A DNA stretch of 64,000 nucleotides from contig OZ018318.1 in NCBI GenBank assembly GCA_963969495.1, positions 101,237,141 through 101,301,140 of the forward strand, written 5' to 3'. A program made the translations under genes and the position numbers. This DNA comes from Ceratothoa steindachneri (lineage: Eukaryota; Arthropoda; Malacostraca; Isopoda; Cymothoidae). Below are positions 34,190-45,839 of this stretch, piece by piece (position 1 is the first letter of the stretch; every line of letters begins with the position of its first letter). The notes under the pieces were generated by a model. That model had not been told where the DNA came from, searched no databases, and worked only from the letters and a program-made list of their open reading frames with translations.

Positions 34190-34390
34190 TAAATGCCATT
34201 TTTGATCTCGGCTTTTCCCAGATCAACGGAGTCAAGATGACGAGTGAGCGATTTATCGGCCGCGATGGATTCGAGGCCGTCGTTAAATTAATTGACGCGG
34301 TATTAGAAGAGGAATGGAGGTGATGGCGATACACGACCAAACCGCGCACTGGCGCCTCATTAAAATAAATTGGCTTTATTTAAGTGACTT
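34190..34390. other. G+C-richer single-copy island (possible conserved element or exon)
   Basis: Between two low-complexity blocks lies about 200 bp of mixed-composition, non-repetitive DNA. One plus-strand frame is open across about 45 codons up to a TGA near 34321, including ATG at 34237 (MTSERFIGRDGFEAVVKLID). The later part has GCGCCTCATTAAAATAAATTG, with homeodomain-like TAAA/TAAT words. It could be a small exon, a conserved non-coding element or neither. Confidence 0.35.
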
Positions 34391-34429
34391 CCATGTTGCC
34401 ATTCCTATTGTTACGACTGGTTCTATTCT

Positions 34430-34555
34430 TACCTCTCTCTCTCTCTTTCTATCTATATTTTTGTGTCTCTATCTGCCCTTCTGTGTTCCTGCCTCTCTTC
34501 CTACGCGGGGTTATAATCTTACCTCTGTCTGTATATCTATCTGTCTTTCTATCTG

Positions 34556-34628
<73 letters not shown>

Positions 34629-34683
34629 TTATTTTTCTTGCTCTCTCTCTCGTTCTTTCTCTCTTTCTGTCTCTGTCTCTCTC

Positions 34684-34761
<78 letters not shown>

Positions 34762-34920
34762 CTTCTCTTTATCTGTCTGCGTCTGTCTCTCTATCTATTC
34801 CCTGTATGTCTGTCTATTATTCTCTTTATTCATTAATCTGTCTAACTCTTTACCTATGTACATATCTCTATACCTACCTAGTCACGAGTCTACCTACTCA
34901 CATCCCTATCTACCTATTTT
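34430..34920. repeat. Compound (TC)n/(TA)n microsatellite region
   Basis: (TA)n at 34560-34626, (TC)n-rich at 34640-34715, (TA)n at 34716-34758, flanked by TCTGTC/TACC words. Long forward frames here are artefacts. Confidence 0.9.
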
Positions 34921-35039
34921 TCTTCCCTGTCTGTCCCTACCCTCTCAATCAACTTATCGACTACTCAGCTCATGTAACTTTCATACATTTTCATTACACA
35001 CAACTTTACCGCTTTTACGCAGAATCTCTTTTTAATCTT

Positions 35040-35190
35040 GGAACGTCCTCGTTCTTTTCCTTTTAAATTGGATACAGAAAATTGTGATGCGCCAAAGACT
35101 GATACAACCATTAAATTGCCTAATGAAAGCGATAGACCTGATCACGAGGCGCTTTGCACCCCTTTGCAAATCTCCTACACTACCTTCACT
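35040..35190. other. Second single-copy island with TAAT motifs
   Basis: A non-repetitive stretch with ACCATTAAATTGCCTAATG and GACCTGATCACGAGGCGC. It is followed by a (CA)n tract (35247-35275) and another TTAAATTGCCTAA word at 35292. It is open in two plus-strand frames but has no recognisable protein match. Possible regulatory DNA. Confidence 0.25.
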
Positions 35191-35241
35191 TTTCACCACT
35201 TTTATTTCTTTCTGTCTACCCACACATGATTTGTCCCCTCG

Positions 35242-35281
<40 letters not shown>

Positions 35282-35929
35282 ATTGGTAATTAAATTGCCT
35301 AAACTCATGTCTTACGAGGGTCCTGAAATCAATGGATGACCTGTTTTAAGAACCATCCTTGAGAAACTTCACAGTAATGAGAAAGTACTGCAATTCCGCC
35401 TACCGATAGAACTGCCACATTCGTTATTTATTCATGGTTCTGCCGAATCATTATTATACAAAAATGATTTTTCTTCCTTTTAACCAGTCGTCCTTTTTGC
35501 TAACGAGGGTCTTTAGTCTTAATACCGTGGGTTTCTTCCCCAACTTCCAAACACCCCCCTCTGCAAGGTCGTGGGAAAGATTTCCACTGCAGTGGCAATG
35601 CACACTTGTTGCATATGTAAGAGACAAGTAGAAAGTGCAGTTATGAAGGGAATTCGCTGTTTAGTTGGTAAATTAGTGGAAACAAGTAGGAAAGGGGCAA
35701 AAAATGATGAAGGAAGGAACAAAAAATATTGCAGCATTTTAAATGATTTTATATTATTTTGTTAGGGTGTTTAACGCTATCTTCCGCCTTTTGATTTGTC
35801 TAGACAGGCGCGGAAGAGAGAGTAGGTTTTATAAGAGCTGCAAAAGAGGCCCCGGAGAAAGTACCATTTAAGGGAAAGGGGGGCTCTGGGGTCTTGAGTG
35901 AATTAGCATGTGTTTTTCTTTCCCTTATT

Positions 35930-36490
35930 TTTCTTATTATTATTTCTCTTCACGTTATTTTATTCTCCTTAAATATTTTTTCCTCTATTTCGCTTCCATT
36001 TTGTTTTTTGCCTTAATTTTCTCCTTTTGGTGTTTCTTCCTCTTATTTTCTTATTATTGTTTCAATTCATGATAATTTTCTTCCCCTTATAAATTTTTTA
36101 ATATATTTTCTTCCCTTTTGTTTTTGCCTTAATTTTCTTCCCCACGTATTTCTCCCTCTTATTTTTTTATTATTGATTCTCTTCCCGTTATTTTTCTTCC
36201 CTTTATTTATTTTTTCCTCTATTTCAGTTCTCTTTTGTTTTGTTGCCTTAAGGTCTATTGCCTTTGAGTCAATCTTAATTTCCTTCCTCTTATTTTTTAT
36301 TATTGATTTCTCGTCACGTTATTTTTCTTCCGCTAATTTTATTTTTTCCTAATTCTCTTCCATGTGTTTTTTTACACCTTAATTTTCTTCCCCTTCTTTT
36401 TCCTCTTATATTTATCATCATCATTTCTTTTCCACCTTTTTCTCTCTTCCTTTTCTTAATTCCAGTCATTTTTCTTCAGCTTTTATCTAT
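35930..36490. repeat. Pyrimidine-rich tandem repeat, period about 115-130 bp
   Basis: Blocks TTATTATT...TCTTC(A/C)CGTTATTTT, then TTTTCCTCTATTTC, then TTTTGTTTT(T)TGCCTTAATTTTCT recur near 35934, 36052, 36166 and 36296. Four diverged copies. Not coding. Confidence 0.75.
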
Positions 36491-36915
36491 TTTCCTTCCT
36501 GGGTTTATTAGAAAAGTGGAAAATAATGAGAGGAAAATCGTAGAAAAAAAAGGCAAAATAAAATTTCTGATTGGGAAAAAATGTAACACCATTTTAAAAG
36601 TTATATATTAAACGGTACTAACCAGATGCGGACCTTATTAGAGGGCTGATTTTTATAACGTTTATTAGAAATTAATGGATAATTAAAAAATAACAAAGAA
36701 GCAAAAATAACCCTTATACAGAAATGCAACCTGATTTTAAATGGTTATATATTTAACAGGAGTAACCCTGTTTGAACCTTATTCATATACACCTTTGTAA
36801 TGAGAATACAAATTGGAAAAGAACATTATAATGGATAAGGAAAAAATAAACAGTGTAAGTATTCGGAAAATAAGGAAAGATACAAAACCATAACAGCCTT
36901 TTAAACAGTGATACA

Positions 36916-37399
36916 GCGTGTCTTCAAATCTGGATAGAGAAGAAATACCACATGGTCTCCTTGTTCGACATATCTTACCCCTTTGACCTCTTTTCTGGGG
37001 TATGGTAAAAGAGAAGGCGTACTTAATGGTCTCCTCATTCACCAGACCTTACCACATACACCTCTTTTTCTCGGGTATGGTAAAGAAGAAGGTGTACTCA
37101 ATGGTCTCCTTATTCACCTGCCCTTTTCCCATGCACCTCTTTTTCTGGGGTATGGTAAAGAAGAAGGTGTACTCAATGAATAGTAAAGATACAAGTCACC
37201 AGGGAGAAGAGTGCATCATAAATGAATGTGCTCAAATGGAGGGAAAATCGGAAGAATCTCGCAAAGTGCATCGAACGTTGCATCACAAACGTTCAAAATC
37301 ACATTAAACATGATATTTATTAATATTTCAATTAAATATTAATTTTTTTTTTAGTGAAAATATGCTTTTTGCCTTTGTCCAGACTTTATGGACACCCTA
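36916..37399. mobile_element. MITE-like element (about 484 bp) with an internal tandem repeat
   Basis: The ends CAGCGTGTCTTCAAATCTGG and, inverted, TAGGGTGTCCATAAAGTCTGG are similar over about 20 bases, and each is flanked by TA. Inside, a unit of about 75 bp (GGGTATGGTAAA(G)AGAAGG, GTACT(C)AATGGTCTCC, TTCACC, CACCTCTTTTTCT) repeats three times (36990-37185), creating a spurious open frame. The ends resemble those of the MITE at 2888-3277. Confidence 0.5.
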
Positions 37400-37458
37400 T
37401 ATATCCAACGAATTTAACGTTGTTTTGATTTAAGTTCTGATGGTCCTAATAATTAATA

Positions 37459-38073
37459 CAGTAAACATTCATTATAGCGACCCGCGGTATAACGATTTTT
37501 TTATTTAACGACATCTAGAAATTATTGGCAACGTGCCGTACCTATTTAGTGGTCGAACTGGTAGCTAAATGTGATGGTCTTCTTCCAGGTGAACAGTAAT
37601 CGTGTTTAGCGATCGACTTGGTCGTATAATCCACGCGAATGTTAAGTGAACAGTACAGTAAAAAGTCCGTACAGTGTGTAATGTGCTCTGGTATACACGT
37701 GTAGAGTGTGTCGCATTATTTGACTTCTCCCTTCTCCTAACTGTGACTCCATCATCGTTTCCTACATGGCAAGTACAAAATACTATTTCTGTGTGCTTTA
37801 TTTAGCAATAATTCATGTGCACAATAGTGTATAGCCATTCTTACCCATTTATTTATGTATACTCTGCTTTAACAATATTTCAGGTGTATGCCCCTTATTA
37901 TCCTCGCAAAGGATATTAGGTTTGAAAACGCATTACCGGTCGACTCCTCTCCTCTAGTGACCCGCGGTCGCTAAAGCTAAAGTACCCCTAATTACGAACA
38001 TTGAATATATCGACTTGGGGAAACTTACGACCTCCCCTTCCCTCAAATCGATCGTTATAGTGAGAGTTTACAG
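37459..38073. mobile_element. Pogo/Tigger-like MITE, about 615 bp
   Basis: The left end CAGTAAACATTCATTATAGC and the inverted right end CTGTAAACTCTCACTATAAC align at about 15 of 20 bases and resemble the CAGTAAACCCTCG-TATAACGA ends of pogo-like mariner elements. A TA precedes the left end; the right flank is CT, presumably mutated. Internal copies of CCCGCGG near 37480 and 37970 add to the symmetry. No transposase inside. Confidence 0.55.
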
Positions 38074-38100
38074 CTCATGATGTCTTATAATTTATGATAG

Positions 38101-38396
38101 TGCGGTTAGTATAGAGCAATAAGTAACACCGCCCGCTTCTTAAAGCAATCTGGGAGACACCCTAATCACCTCCAGGGAAGATCGAGTTTCAATCATCCGT
38201 TTCTAGCGGATCTAAAATGATCTATTCGAAACAGTAACTTTATACTTTGACCTTAATACTTTGACCTTTCGAATGGATCTTTTTAAATCTGCTAGAAACT
38301 GGTGACTGAAACTTGATCTTGACTGGCGGTGACTAGCGCCTCCCCAGGGAGGTTTAAAAAGTGGGATGTGTCACTTATTGCTTTATACTAACCGCA
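38101..38396. mobile_element. Foldback MITE, about 296 bp
   Basis: TGCGGTTAGTATAGAGCAAT at the left pairs with the inverted TGCGGTTAGTATAAAGCAAT at the right, and AAGT(A/G)ACAC continues the match. Further inward, CACCGCC, CTCCAGGGA and TCTAGCGGATC match inverted partners, so almost the whole element can fold on itself. No coding capacity. Confidence 0.7.
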
Positions 38397-39325
38397 ACAG
38401 CTGTTAATATTTTTCAAATTTATGATAAGTATTAAAGTGGAAAATTGGAATCATACATCGAAAGGCCCCCCCCAAAAAAGTTGCAATGCCATATTATATG
38501 CATTTATATTAAAAAGCCCACCTAACTCGTGTTGGCCTTAATATCTCATAATATCCGGATACTTTATTGCTTTTTAATAAAATGCAAAGTAAATAATTGG
38601 AAATAAAAAATAATAAAGGAAGAAAAATGCAACAATAAGACTGTTATATATTAAATGGACTACCTTCTTGTGGACCTAATTGATCTATGCTGGTCACATC
38701 TTATAATCTTCTAACATATAATTAAAATGGATAATCGAAAATAAACATGTGAAAGAAGCAAAAACTAATAAAGTTACAAAAAGGCATTAACATTTTTATA
38801 AGAATAACCAAACAAAGCAAATCTCCTGTGAAAATTAATGATATTTATTGAGTTTGATATCATATAATTATCTAGAAGGAAATTCGAATCGATAATTGAA
38901 CACAAACGTAGGGAGGCGAAAAATAACTAACGAATGTAAAAAAAATGAGCCACAGTTTAAAAGATCAACGGGTGCATCTTCGCGTAGACTTTGCAGATCT
39001 TTGTTGGCCGCAATCTCTTCTAATATCTTATGATAGGAAATTAAAATCACCTCACTACTTGCCATTGATGTAATCGGAATTCAGAAAATTGCAGCTTGGA
39101 GTCATCTGCAAATTGCTTCATGGGGGTGATTGCATGTTCCTTTTCTATGGTGGAAAGTGATGGCGAGGAGGTGAGTTTTGTGAAAGCGAATGTTGAATAA
39201 AGGTTAGGGAGATGGGGCGCTCTTATGGGGAACAAAGCATAAATAAACGGGTGAGTGGACAACCACTCAAGCGAATAACAAGATTAGGAAGGAATAACAC
39301 ATGTTCGTGTGCGTGAATGGTAAGG
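38397..39325. other. No recognisable gene
   Basis: A+T-rich DNA with weak recurring ATATCTTATAAT-type words about every 115-130 bp (near 38545, 38697, 38858 and 39022), possibly an old tandem repeat. No protein or element ends identified. Confidence 0.4.
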
Positions 39326-40390
39326 TGAGCAAGGTTGAAAACAGACAGACACACACACGCGCACGCAAACGCACAGCGATGGAAGTAAGTGGAACACAAG
39401 TGAAGTGAAGAAGAAGACGGGAGGGAGATGAATGCTTACTCGTATGAATGACTGAGAATGTGAGGATAGTTAGAGAGGAAGACACACAAAGACATATAGC
39501 CAGATAAATATAGATAGACACGGATAAATATTGATGAACAGGAAGCCAGACATAAATGAACAATAAGTCAAGTAGATAGACAGGAAAAAGTTAAATAGAC
39601 AGATAATCCGAATGTTCAACAGGAAGACAGGCAGATATATAGATAGACAGACAGACAGATAGACAGGTATACAGTGAGGTAGGCAGACAATGATACAGTA
39701 GGTCAGATAAATAGACACAGAGGGAGAGATAGACAGGCATAAATGAACAAAAGCATAGGTAGATAGACAGACACAGAGGTATATTAACAGACACAAAGTT
39801 AAATAGACAGATAATACGATAGTTTAACAGGAAGACAGGCAGATATATAGATAGAGAGAGAGAGACAGGAAGACAGATATACAGGTATACAACTAAGTAA
39901 TCAAACTGATATAGAACGACATATAAATAAACAATAAGACAGATAGATAGATAGACAGACAGACAGGTATATTGACAGGTACAAATTTAAATAGACAGAC
40001 AGTCCGATAGCTTTACAGGATGACTGGCAGATATAAAGATATAGAGACAGACAGGAAGACAGATATACAGGCATACAGCTAAGTAATCAGACAGTTATAT
40101 AGGACGATAGATAAATAGACAGACATAAATAAACAATAAGAGAGATAGATACACAGACAGACAGGTATATTGACAGGTACAAAGTTAAATAGACAGACAG
40201 TCCGATGGCTTTACAAGATGACTGGCAGAAATATAGATAGAGAGACAGACAAGGAAGACAGATAGACAGGCATACAGCTAGGTAAGCAGACAGTGATATA
40301 GGAGGTCAGATAGATAGACAGAGAGAGTTAGACAGAGATAGAGAGATAGACAGAGAGAGATAGACAGAGAGAGAGAGATAAATAAAGAGA
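39326..40390. repeat. GACA/GATA microsatellite region
   Basis: Imperfect GACAGACAGATAGACAGG arrays with longer, roughly 200-bp higher-order copies (GGAAGACAG, CATACAGCTA(A/G)GTAA and AGTCCGATAG recur). An ACACACGCGCACGC tract begins it. Open frames on the minus strand are artefacts. Confidence 0.9.
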
Positions 40391-40975
40391 TGCATTAAAA
40401 CAATCCCCATCCCGAGGAGTGACATCGGAACACTAGTTTTGTCCTCTTCACATTTCCACTTCCCCTAATCCTCTTCCTGTTCACTCTTCTTTCATTTTCA
40501 CTTTGTCAGTTTCATTAAACTTCATATCCACATTTCTCTCCCAAAGTTTTCGCTTTCCCTAACTTCATATCTTTCTTTAAAATATCTCCACTTCGTCATT
40601 CTCTCTCAAAAATCCTCGCTACTCTCTAACACAATTTTACTTCATCACTTTCTTTAAACCTCTCCCATACATTTTCATGACCCAATTTCAGAACTTTCCC
40701 TAATCCTCCTTATAGCCTCACTATTCTCTCTCACATTTTCATTTTATTTAACTTCATCACTACCCTTTTACTTCTTCACATCTTCATTGCTCTCCAAACA
40801 TTTTCATTTTCACTAACTTCACCAATTTCACTATGGCAATCAATATTTTTACTACTCTATTCTTGCCACCTTAGGGGAAAGTGTTGAAGAGTTAAATCCA
40901 TCTTAAATGAGGGGCATTTTAGCCCCATCCTTGGTGTGGAATGTGAGAGAAGTGTGGGAGGCGAAGATAAAGGAA
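40391..40975. repeat. Pyrimidine-rich imperfect repeat (CTTCA/CTCTC words)
   Basis: Blocks such as ACTTCATCACTTTC, CATTTTCA and CCCTAACTTCA recur at roughly 60-100 bp without a clean period. No gene. Confidence 0.5.
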
Positions 40976-41460
40976 GAGGCAATGGAGAAAGAAAGAGAGA
41001 GAGTGAGTGAGAAAGAGATAGAGAGAGCTAGAGAGAAAGAGAAGAGAGAGATAGAGTGAGTGAGAGAGACAAAAGAGAGAGAGCGAGTGAGAAATAGACA
41101 GAGAGAGAGAGAGAGTAATAGAGACAGAATAAAGAGAAAGTGAGTGAGAGAGATAGAAGAGAGAGAGAGAGTGAGTGAGAAAGAGACAGAGAGAGAGAGA
41201 ATAATAGAGACATAAGAAAAAGAGAGAGTGAGTGAGAGAGATAGAAGAGAGAGAGAGTGAGTGAGAAAGAGAAAGAGTGAGAGAGACAGAAGAAAGAGAT
41301 AGAGTGAGTGAAAGAGAAACAGAAGAGAGAGAGTGAGTGAGAAAGAGACAGAGAGACATAAGAAAGAGAGAGTGAGTGAGAGAGACATAAGAGAAAGTGA
41401 GAGGGAAACAGAGAGAAAGAGAGTGAGAGAGACAGAAAGAGAAAGAGAAAAATGAGCATT
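40976..41460. repeat. (GA)n-rich purine tract with GTGAGTGA units
   Basis: GAGAGAGAGTGAGTGAGAAAGAGACAGAGAG-type units, spelled here only as its GAGA, GTGAGTGA and GACAGA words, repeat at about 60 bp. Three minus-strand frames are open through it with Leu/Ser translations, an artefact of composition. Confidence 0.9.
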
Positions 41461-43455
41461 GAAAACAAACAAATGAGACAAAAAGGTAACAATAAAGGTG
41501 TAGAAAGTAGCAAATGAGACAAATATAAGAAGCTATCAAAACCACAACCATCACCCCTCAACAACTAAACAGGTGCATTTTAAAAGACCACGAACCAATC
41601 ACAAAAAAAATAACTTTCAAATCATAAAGTCAGGTCCTACCACCAACCACTTCGTCGGGTGTCACTTTACCAGAACATTTAAAAATTAGCCAACTGCCAT
41701 CAGTTTAAACACATTTGACTGTGTATTGAATACAAACTGACCCATTGCAGTTCATTATATGCTAAAACGTTATTTGCATACTGAAAATCTATAAACTTTA
41801 AAAACCGATAAAAGTCACCAATATTCAAGGGAGGAATAAAAGAATTGCAACAACATCAATTTAACGAGTTGATTAACAAAACATGAAGTTGACATGTTTT
41901 GGCCAAGCGATCGTAAATTCGCTGCTTAAAATCTAAGACTCAACTCGACCGCTGCAGGTGCCACATATGGTGAATAAATGTAGAAAGGGCCTCATGATTT
42001 TTTTTATTAACATGATTAAAACATTATTGACTCCAGCATTGATCGCAGATCTTTTGTTGACCAGCATCATTGACTATAACGTTGAGCTGAGGATCTTTAT
42101 TAAAGGTCTAAATATTAATAGATTAGGATTGTAAATGGAATTTTAAAGTGTATTATAATATACCGAGTGGATGATACACAGACGAATAAAAGGCTATAGA
42201 AATATAAAGGTCTAAAAGGATGTAAAGGAGGAAGAGTCAAGATGGAATGAAAAAGGAGAAAACATGCGGTAGTTGAGAAGATTTGAATAATTTAATCGTG
42301 GGTTAATGTTCAGATGAATATATAAGGTCATAAGATATTAAAGATATCAGCTTAAACTGATACTGTATGGATAGAATAGTACTGATGCCGTAGTATTGAT
42401 GTAGCATTAAACTGCGGCATTAGCAGTTCTGATGTAGTGAAAGCCTCAGGATGTAGCATTAATGAAGTGATGATGCAGTATTACATTGAAATATTAGTAG
42501 CATAGATTTAGTATTAAACAATCGTAGTAGTAAACTAATATAGTGGCAATGATAGAAAACTGATATATTCGGTGTTAATTGCAACCATTTCAGGTAAATA
42601 ATTTACCAAGCATAGAAATTCATCTAAATAATTATTTGCCATATTTCCCAAAGGAGTAGACACCACCTTCATTTTTGCTTCTTGTTCCCTCGCAGCCAAA
42701 ACAACTAAACAACTCTACTCGAACAGTGCGCTCACGTTCACGCAGCTTGGAGAACGACTCATTTAAAGGGCAGGGATCTAGCAGCCTCCAACTCTTTACA
42801 GCAAGCAGGTTGTCAATTCCATTTCAATTATCATTGTTTTCTTTAACTTAAATTCAACCCTTTCATTATTCCACCTCATAATGGGTATTCAGTAAATATC
42901 TGTTAGGGATTTGGTTGCCAAACAAAAGAATATGTCAGTTATTAAACTGAATTTTGGAGCATAGTTCTTCGAAGGAGAGAAGATAGGAAAGTTGCTAAGT
43001 TTGATCTTAAAACTTTCCGATTCATTTGTATAGACTCAATTTTTTCACCGCTCCCAAAATGCAAAATTCAGTATTCATTTACGTTACTGGCAAATAAATA
43101 ATGATAGGAATAAATTTGGATAATTGCTCAATTACAGTGTTACTCCAAGTGGAGTCCGAAAAGCTCCTTGCATATATTTAAATCCCTCAAGTAGGTTAGA
43201 AAGAACAGACAAAGACCAGAATAGGAGGAAAATAGAAGAATAAAACGACTAAGATAAAAGATAAGAAGTGGCTGTGGTATTGATACCCTGTAAGTAAGAT
43301 CACAGGTAAGAAGGGACTGCGGTATTTAAGAACGTCTAAGAAGCCGAACCATGAAGACGATGAAATGTATTTTTTTAATAATCAGGAAAACGTTAAAATC
43401 AATGGCTTGCATCCTTTTTTTAAAGATACAATGTAATAAAAAAGTGTAATAGAAA
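41461..43455. other. No recognisable gene
   Basis: Near 42690 a pyrimidine tract ends in CCCTCGCAG, a plausible splice acceptor, followed by about 22 open codons to a TAA. This is too little to call an exon. Around 42370-42500 GATGTAGCATTAA words recur. Otherwise nothing is recognisable in this 2-kb stretch. Confidence 0.4.
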
Positions 43456-43459
43456 GGAT

Positions 43460-44335
43460 TATATTCAAATTAGAACATTCTGTTAATCAAGCTGCTAATA
43501 ACATCAAAAAAGCGTTTAAAGTTAATACCACTACAGCGAGAACTGTTCATCATCTGTACAATAAGTTTAGGTCTGGAAGCGAATACCAAAATTGAATCTC
43601 GACAGAAGCCCAAACCTGTTCTTAATGATAAGGAATTATTGGATGTAGAAGGCAATAGCCCACAAACATCAGCTCGAGCACTTACTGAAGAATTTAGGAC
43701 TTCAGCAACCTTCATATCACGCCAGCGCAAGGCAGAAGGGTAAGGTTGAAAAGTCGGTTCTATTTGAATTGGATCAAAGTCAGAAATGCCCACGTCTTGA
43801 TGTCTAATTTTTCGCATGTTGTGATATAAAATAGGGATCCATTTTTGAAGAGAATTGTGAGCTGTGATAAAGAATGGTTCTTATATTATAACAGAAAGAG
43901 GAAGAGTGAGTGCTTAGACAAAAATGAAAAACTAGTCATATGCTAAAACCAGTGTGGTTCCCCATACTGGTTATGGTTATGGTTATGGTTTGGGGATACA
44001 GTGAAGGAGTCCTGCATTTTTCCTTTCTGGAACCAAGGGAAAAAATGACAGCTTGGGGGATGGGGGTAGATTGCTGAAACAGATTAGAGATTGGTCATCA
44101 AACAACCTTCATCGATCGATAGGTATGGATGAATATTGTTTTATGGTAATGCCAGGTCACACACCTCTTAACCTGCTGTTAAGTTACTGCTATATAAAGT
44201 TTTGCAGCATCCACTATACTCAACAGACAGTTTTCCCTCCTGATTCCCATATCCTCAAACATTTAAAACCAATATTCCCAATAAAATATTCAATAATAGG
44301 GAAGACAATTTGTGTTAAACTTAATTAGTGACCAA
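43460..44335 (+). pseudogene. Mariner (DD34D-type) transposase relic
   Basis: Read on the plus strand with several shifts: HHLYNKFRSGSE (helix-turn-helix end), KPVLNDKELLDVEGNSPQTS and RALTEEFRTSATFISR (second DNA-binding helix), FLKRIVSCDKEW (compare the family's IVTGDEKW, first catalytic Asp), YYNRKRKS, then ARSHTS and HILKHLKPIFPIKYS near 44160-44290, corresponding to the ARPH and DYHLFRSL blocks around the second and third catalytic residues. Multiple stops and a deletion make it inactive. Inverted ends were not found. Confidence 0.7.
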
Positions 44336-45345
44336 TAGACCTGGAGAACTTTATATAAATTGGATACTATCGCTAAAGGATGGTGGGTAAAAAGTTATTG
44401 ATGCAAATAGATCATTCTTTTGATCAAATATTCACTATTTTTTCTTTTTAATGTCATCTTCAACATATCCCCAAAAACATTTCGTGTGAAACGACTTATT
44501 ACTTATATTTCCAAAATCTTTGGTCAAGTTTAAAAACTAAAAATATAAACATCTATCTTGTAAACTTGAAGAAATGGCTACCAACGAAACCATCAATTTT
44601 TAAAAGTTTCACCATAGAAACCATCCCCAAACCATACTTTTTATATGATCTTCTCAGTTTCTACACAACGGTATCAAATTAACCTTAAACACTAAACTTT
44701 AATAATTGAAGCCTAACATGAACTGGAATAAATATTGAAGGGTAGAATTGATCACTTTGCGGAATCTCTCGTAGATTACGTCCCAAATAAAGGTTTCAGA
44801 TGAAACTAAAAATATTCTCAGTATTATCGGATCTCAGTTACCATAAGTAACGACTTCGATAATTACAGGGTTAAAATTACCTCTACTGACTCATCCGTTT
44901 TAAACTGGTTTTAACCAAGAGTTGAGAAAGTAGCATCTGTTAAGCAGCGTAGGTAGGAGGTTCAAAATTAATAGTAATAATTACCATAATATTTCTGTGC
45001 GATAATTTTTGGGTTTAATTTGATCGAAGATGTATGTATGACCTTTAGAAGTACTAGACAAAAACTTGTAGTATGTGTGTATGATCATGTCTAAGAGTGT
45101 TTTAAGAAAGTTATGAGATTGTGCTCAAAACATGCAAGAGAACGTGGTAGAGATATGGATAGATTGCGAATTGCGTTAAATATCAGAGGCCAAATTTTCC
45201 TCGAAAATTACAACAGAATTTTCTGATTCCTGGACTCCAACATGTATTTATATTTTATCACGTAAAAAGGTAGGCACACGTTTATACACCTGTGAAACAC
45301 GTATTTGTTTTAATACAGAAAATCACATGGTTAAATACATATGAA
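44336..45345. other. No recognisable gene
   Basis: A+T-rich unique-looking sequence between the mariner relic and a minisatellite. No frame or element identified. Confidence 0.5.
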
Positions 45346-45347
45346 GA

Positions 45348-45382
<35 letters not shown>

Positions 45383-45755
45383 ATTTGAACACATGCGGCT
45401 TCATGTAGTCATTTGAGTGATTAAATGCTTTGAATACTTATTTGAATAGTTATAAAGACCTGTGTAGCTATCTGAATACTTATAAAGCTTTATGTACCTA
45501 TTTGAATACATATGATTCCCTATGTACGTATTTGAATACAAATGAAGCTCCACGTGCATATTTTTATACATAGAAATCCTATGAACATATTTACATACAC
45601 ATAAATTATATACCAGCATAAATTGATATAATTCATAATATTTACCCGCTTAAATACACAACGTTATGTACCTCTTTAAATACACACAAAATCATGCACT
45701 TTTTAAAATTATGATATACTATATACTTTTTTAAACATGCAGCTCTATACACTTC
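45346..45755. repeat. 28-29-bp minisatellite, block 1
   Basis: The degenerate unit is near TATGTACCTATTTGAATACA plus TATGAAGCT, with a (TA)n tract at 45352-45380. The same unit family makes up blocks 49313-49640 and 57130-57600, so the three are probably one array split by later insertions. Confidence 0.75.

Positions 45756-45758
<3 letters not shown>

Positions 45759-45837
<79 letters not shown>
45759..45837. repeat. (TA)n microsatellite
   Basis: A pure (TA)n tract ending block 1 of the minisatellite. Confidence 0.95.

Positions 45838-45839
<2 letters not shown>

Noticed and set aside
40903..41564. Three overlapping minus-strand frames rich in Leu and Ser
   Set aside because: They come from a (GA)n-type purine tract read in all frames.
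42690..42770. A small terminal exon after a CCCTCGCAG acceptor
   Set aside because: Only about 22 codons, with no partner exon or recognisable peptide.
43971..43996. GGTTATGGTTATGGTTATGG resembling a telomeric repeat
   Set aside because: Only about 3.5 copies, and the unit is not TTAGG or another known telomere repeat.
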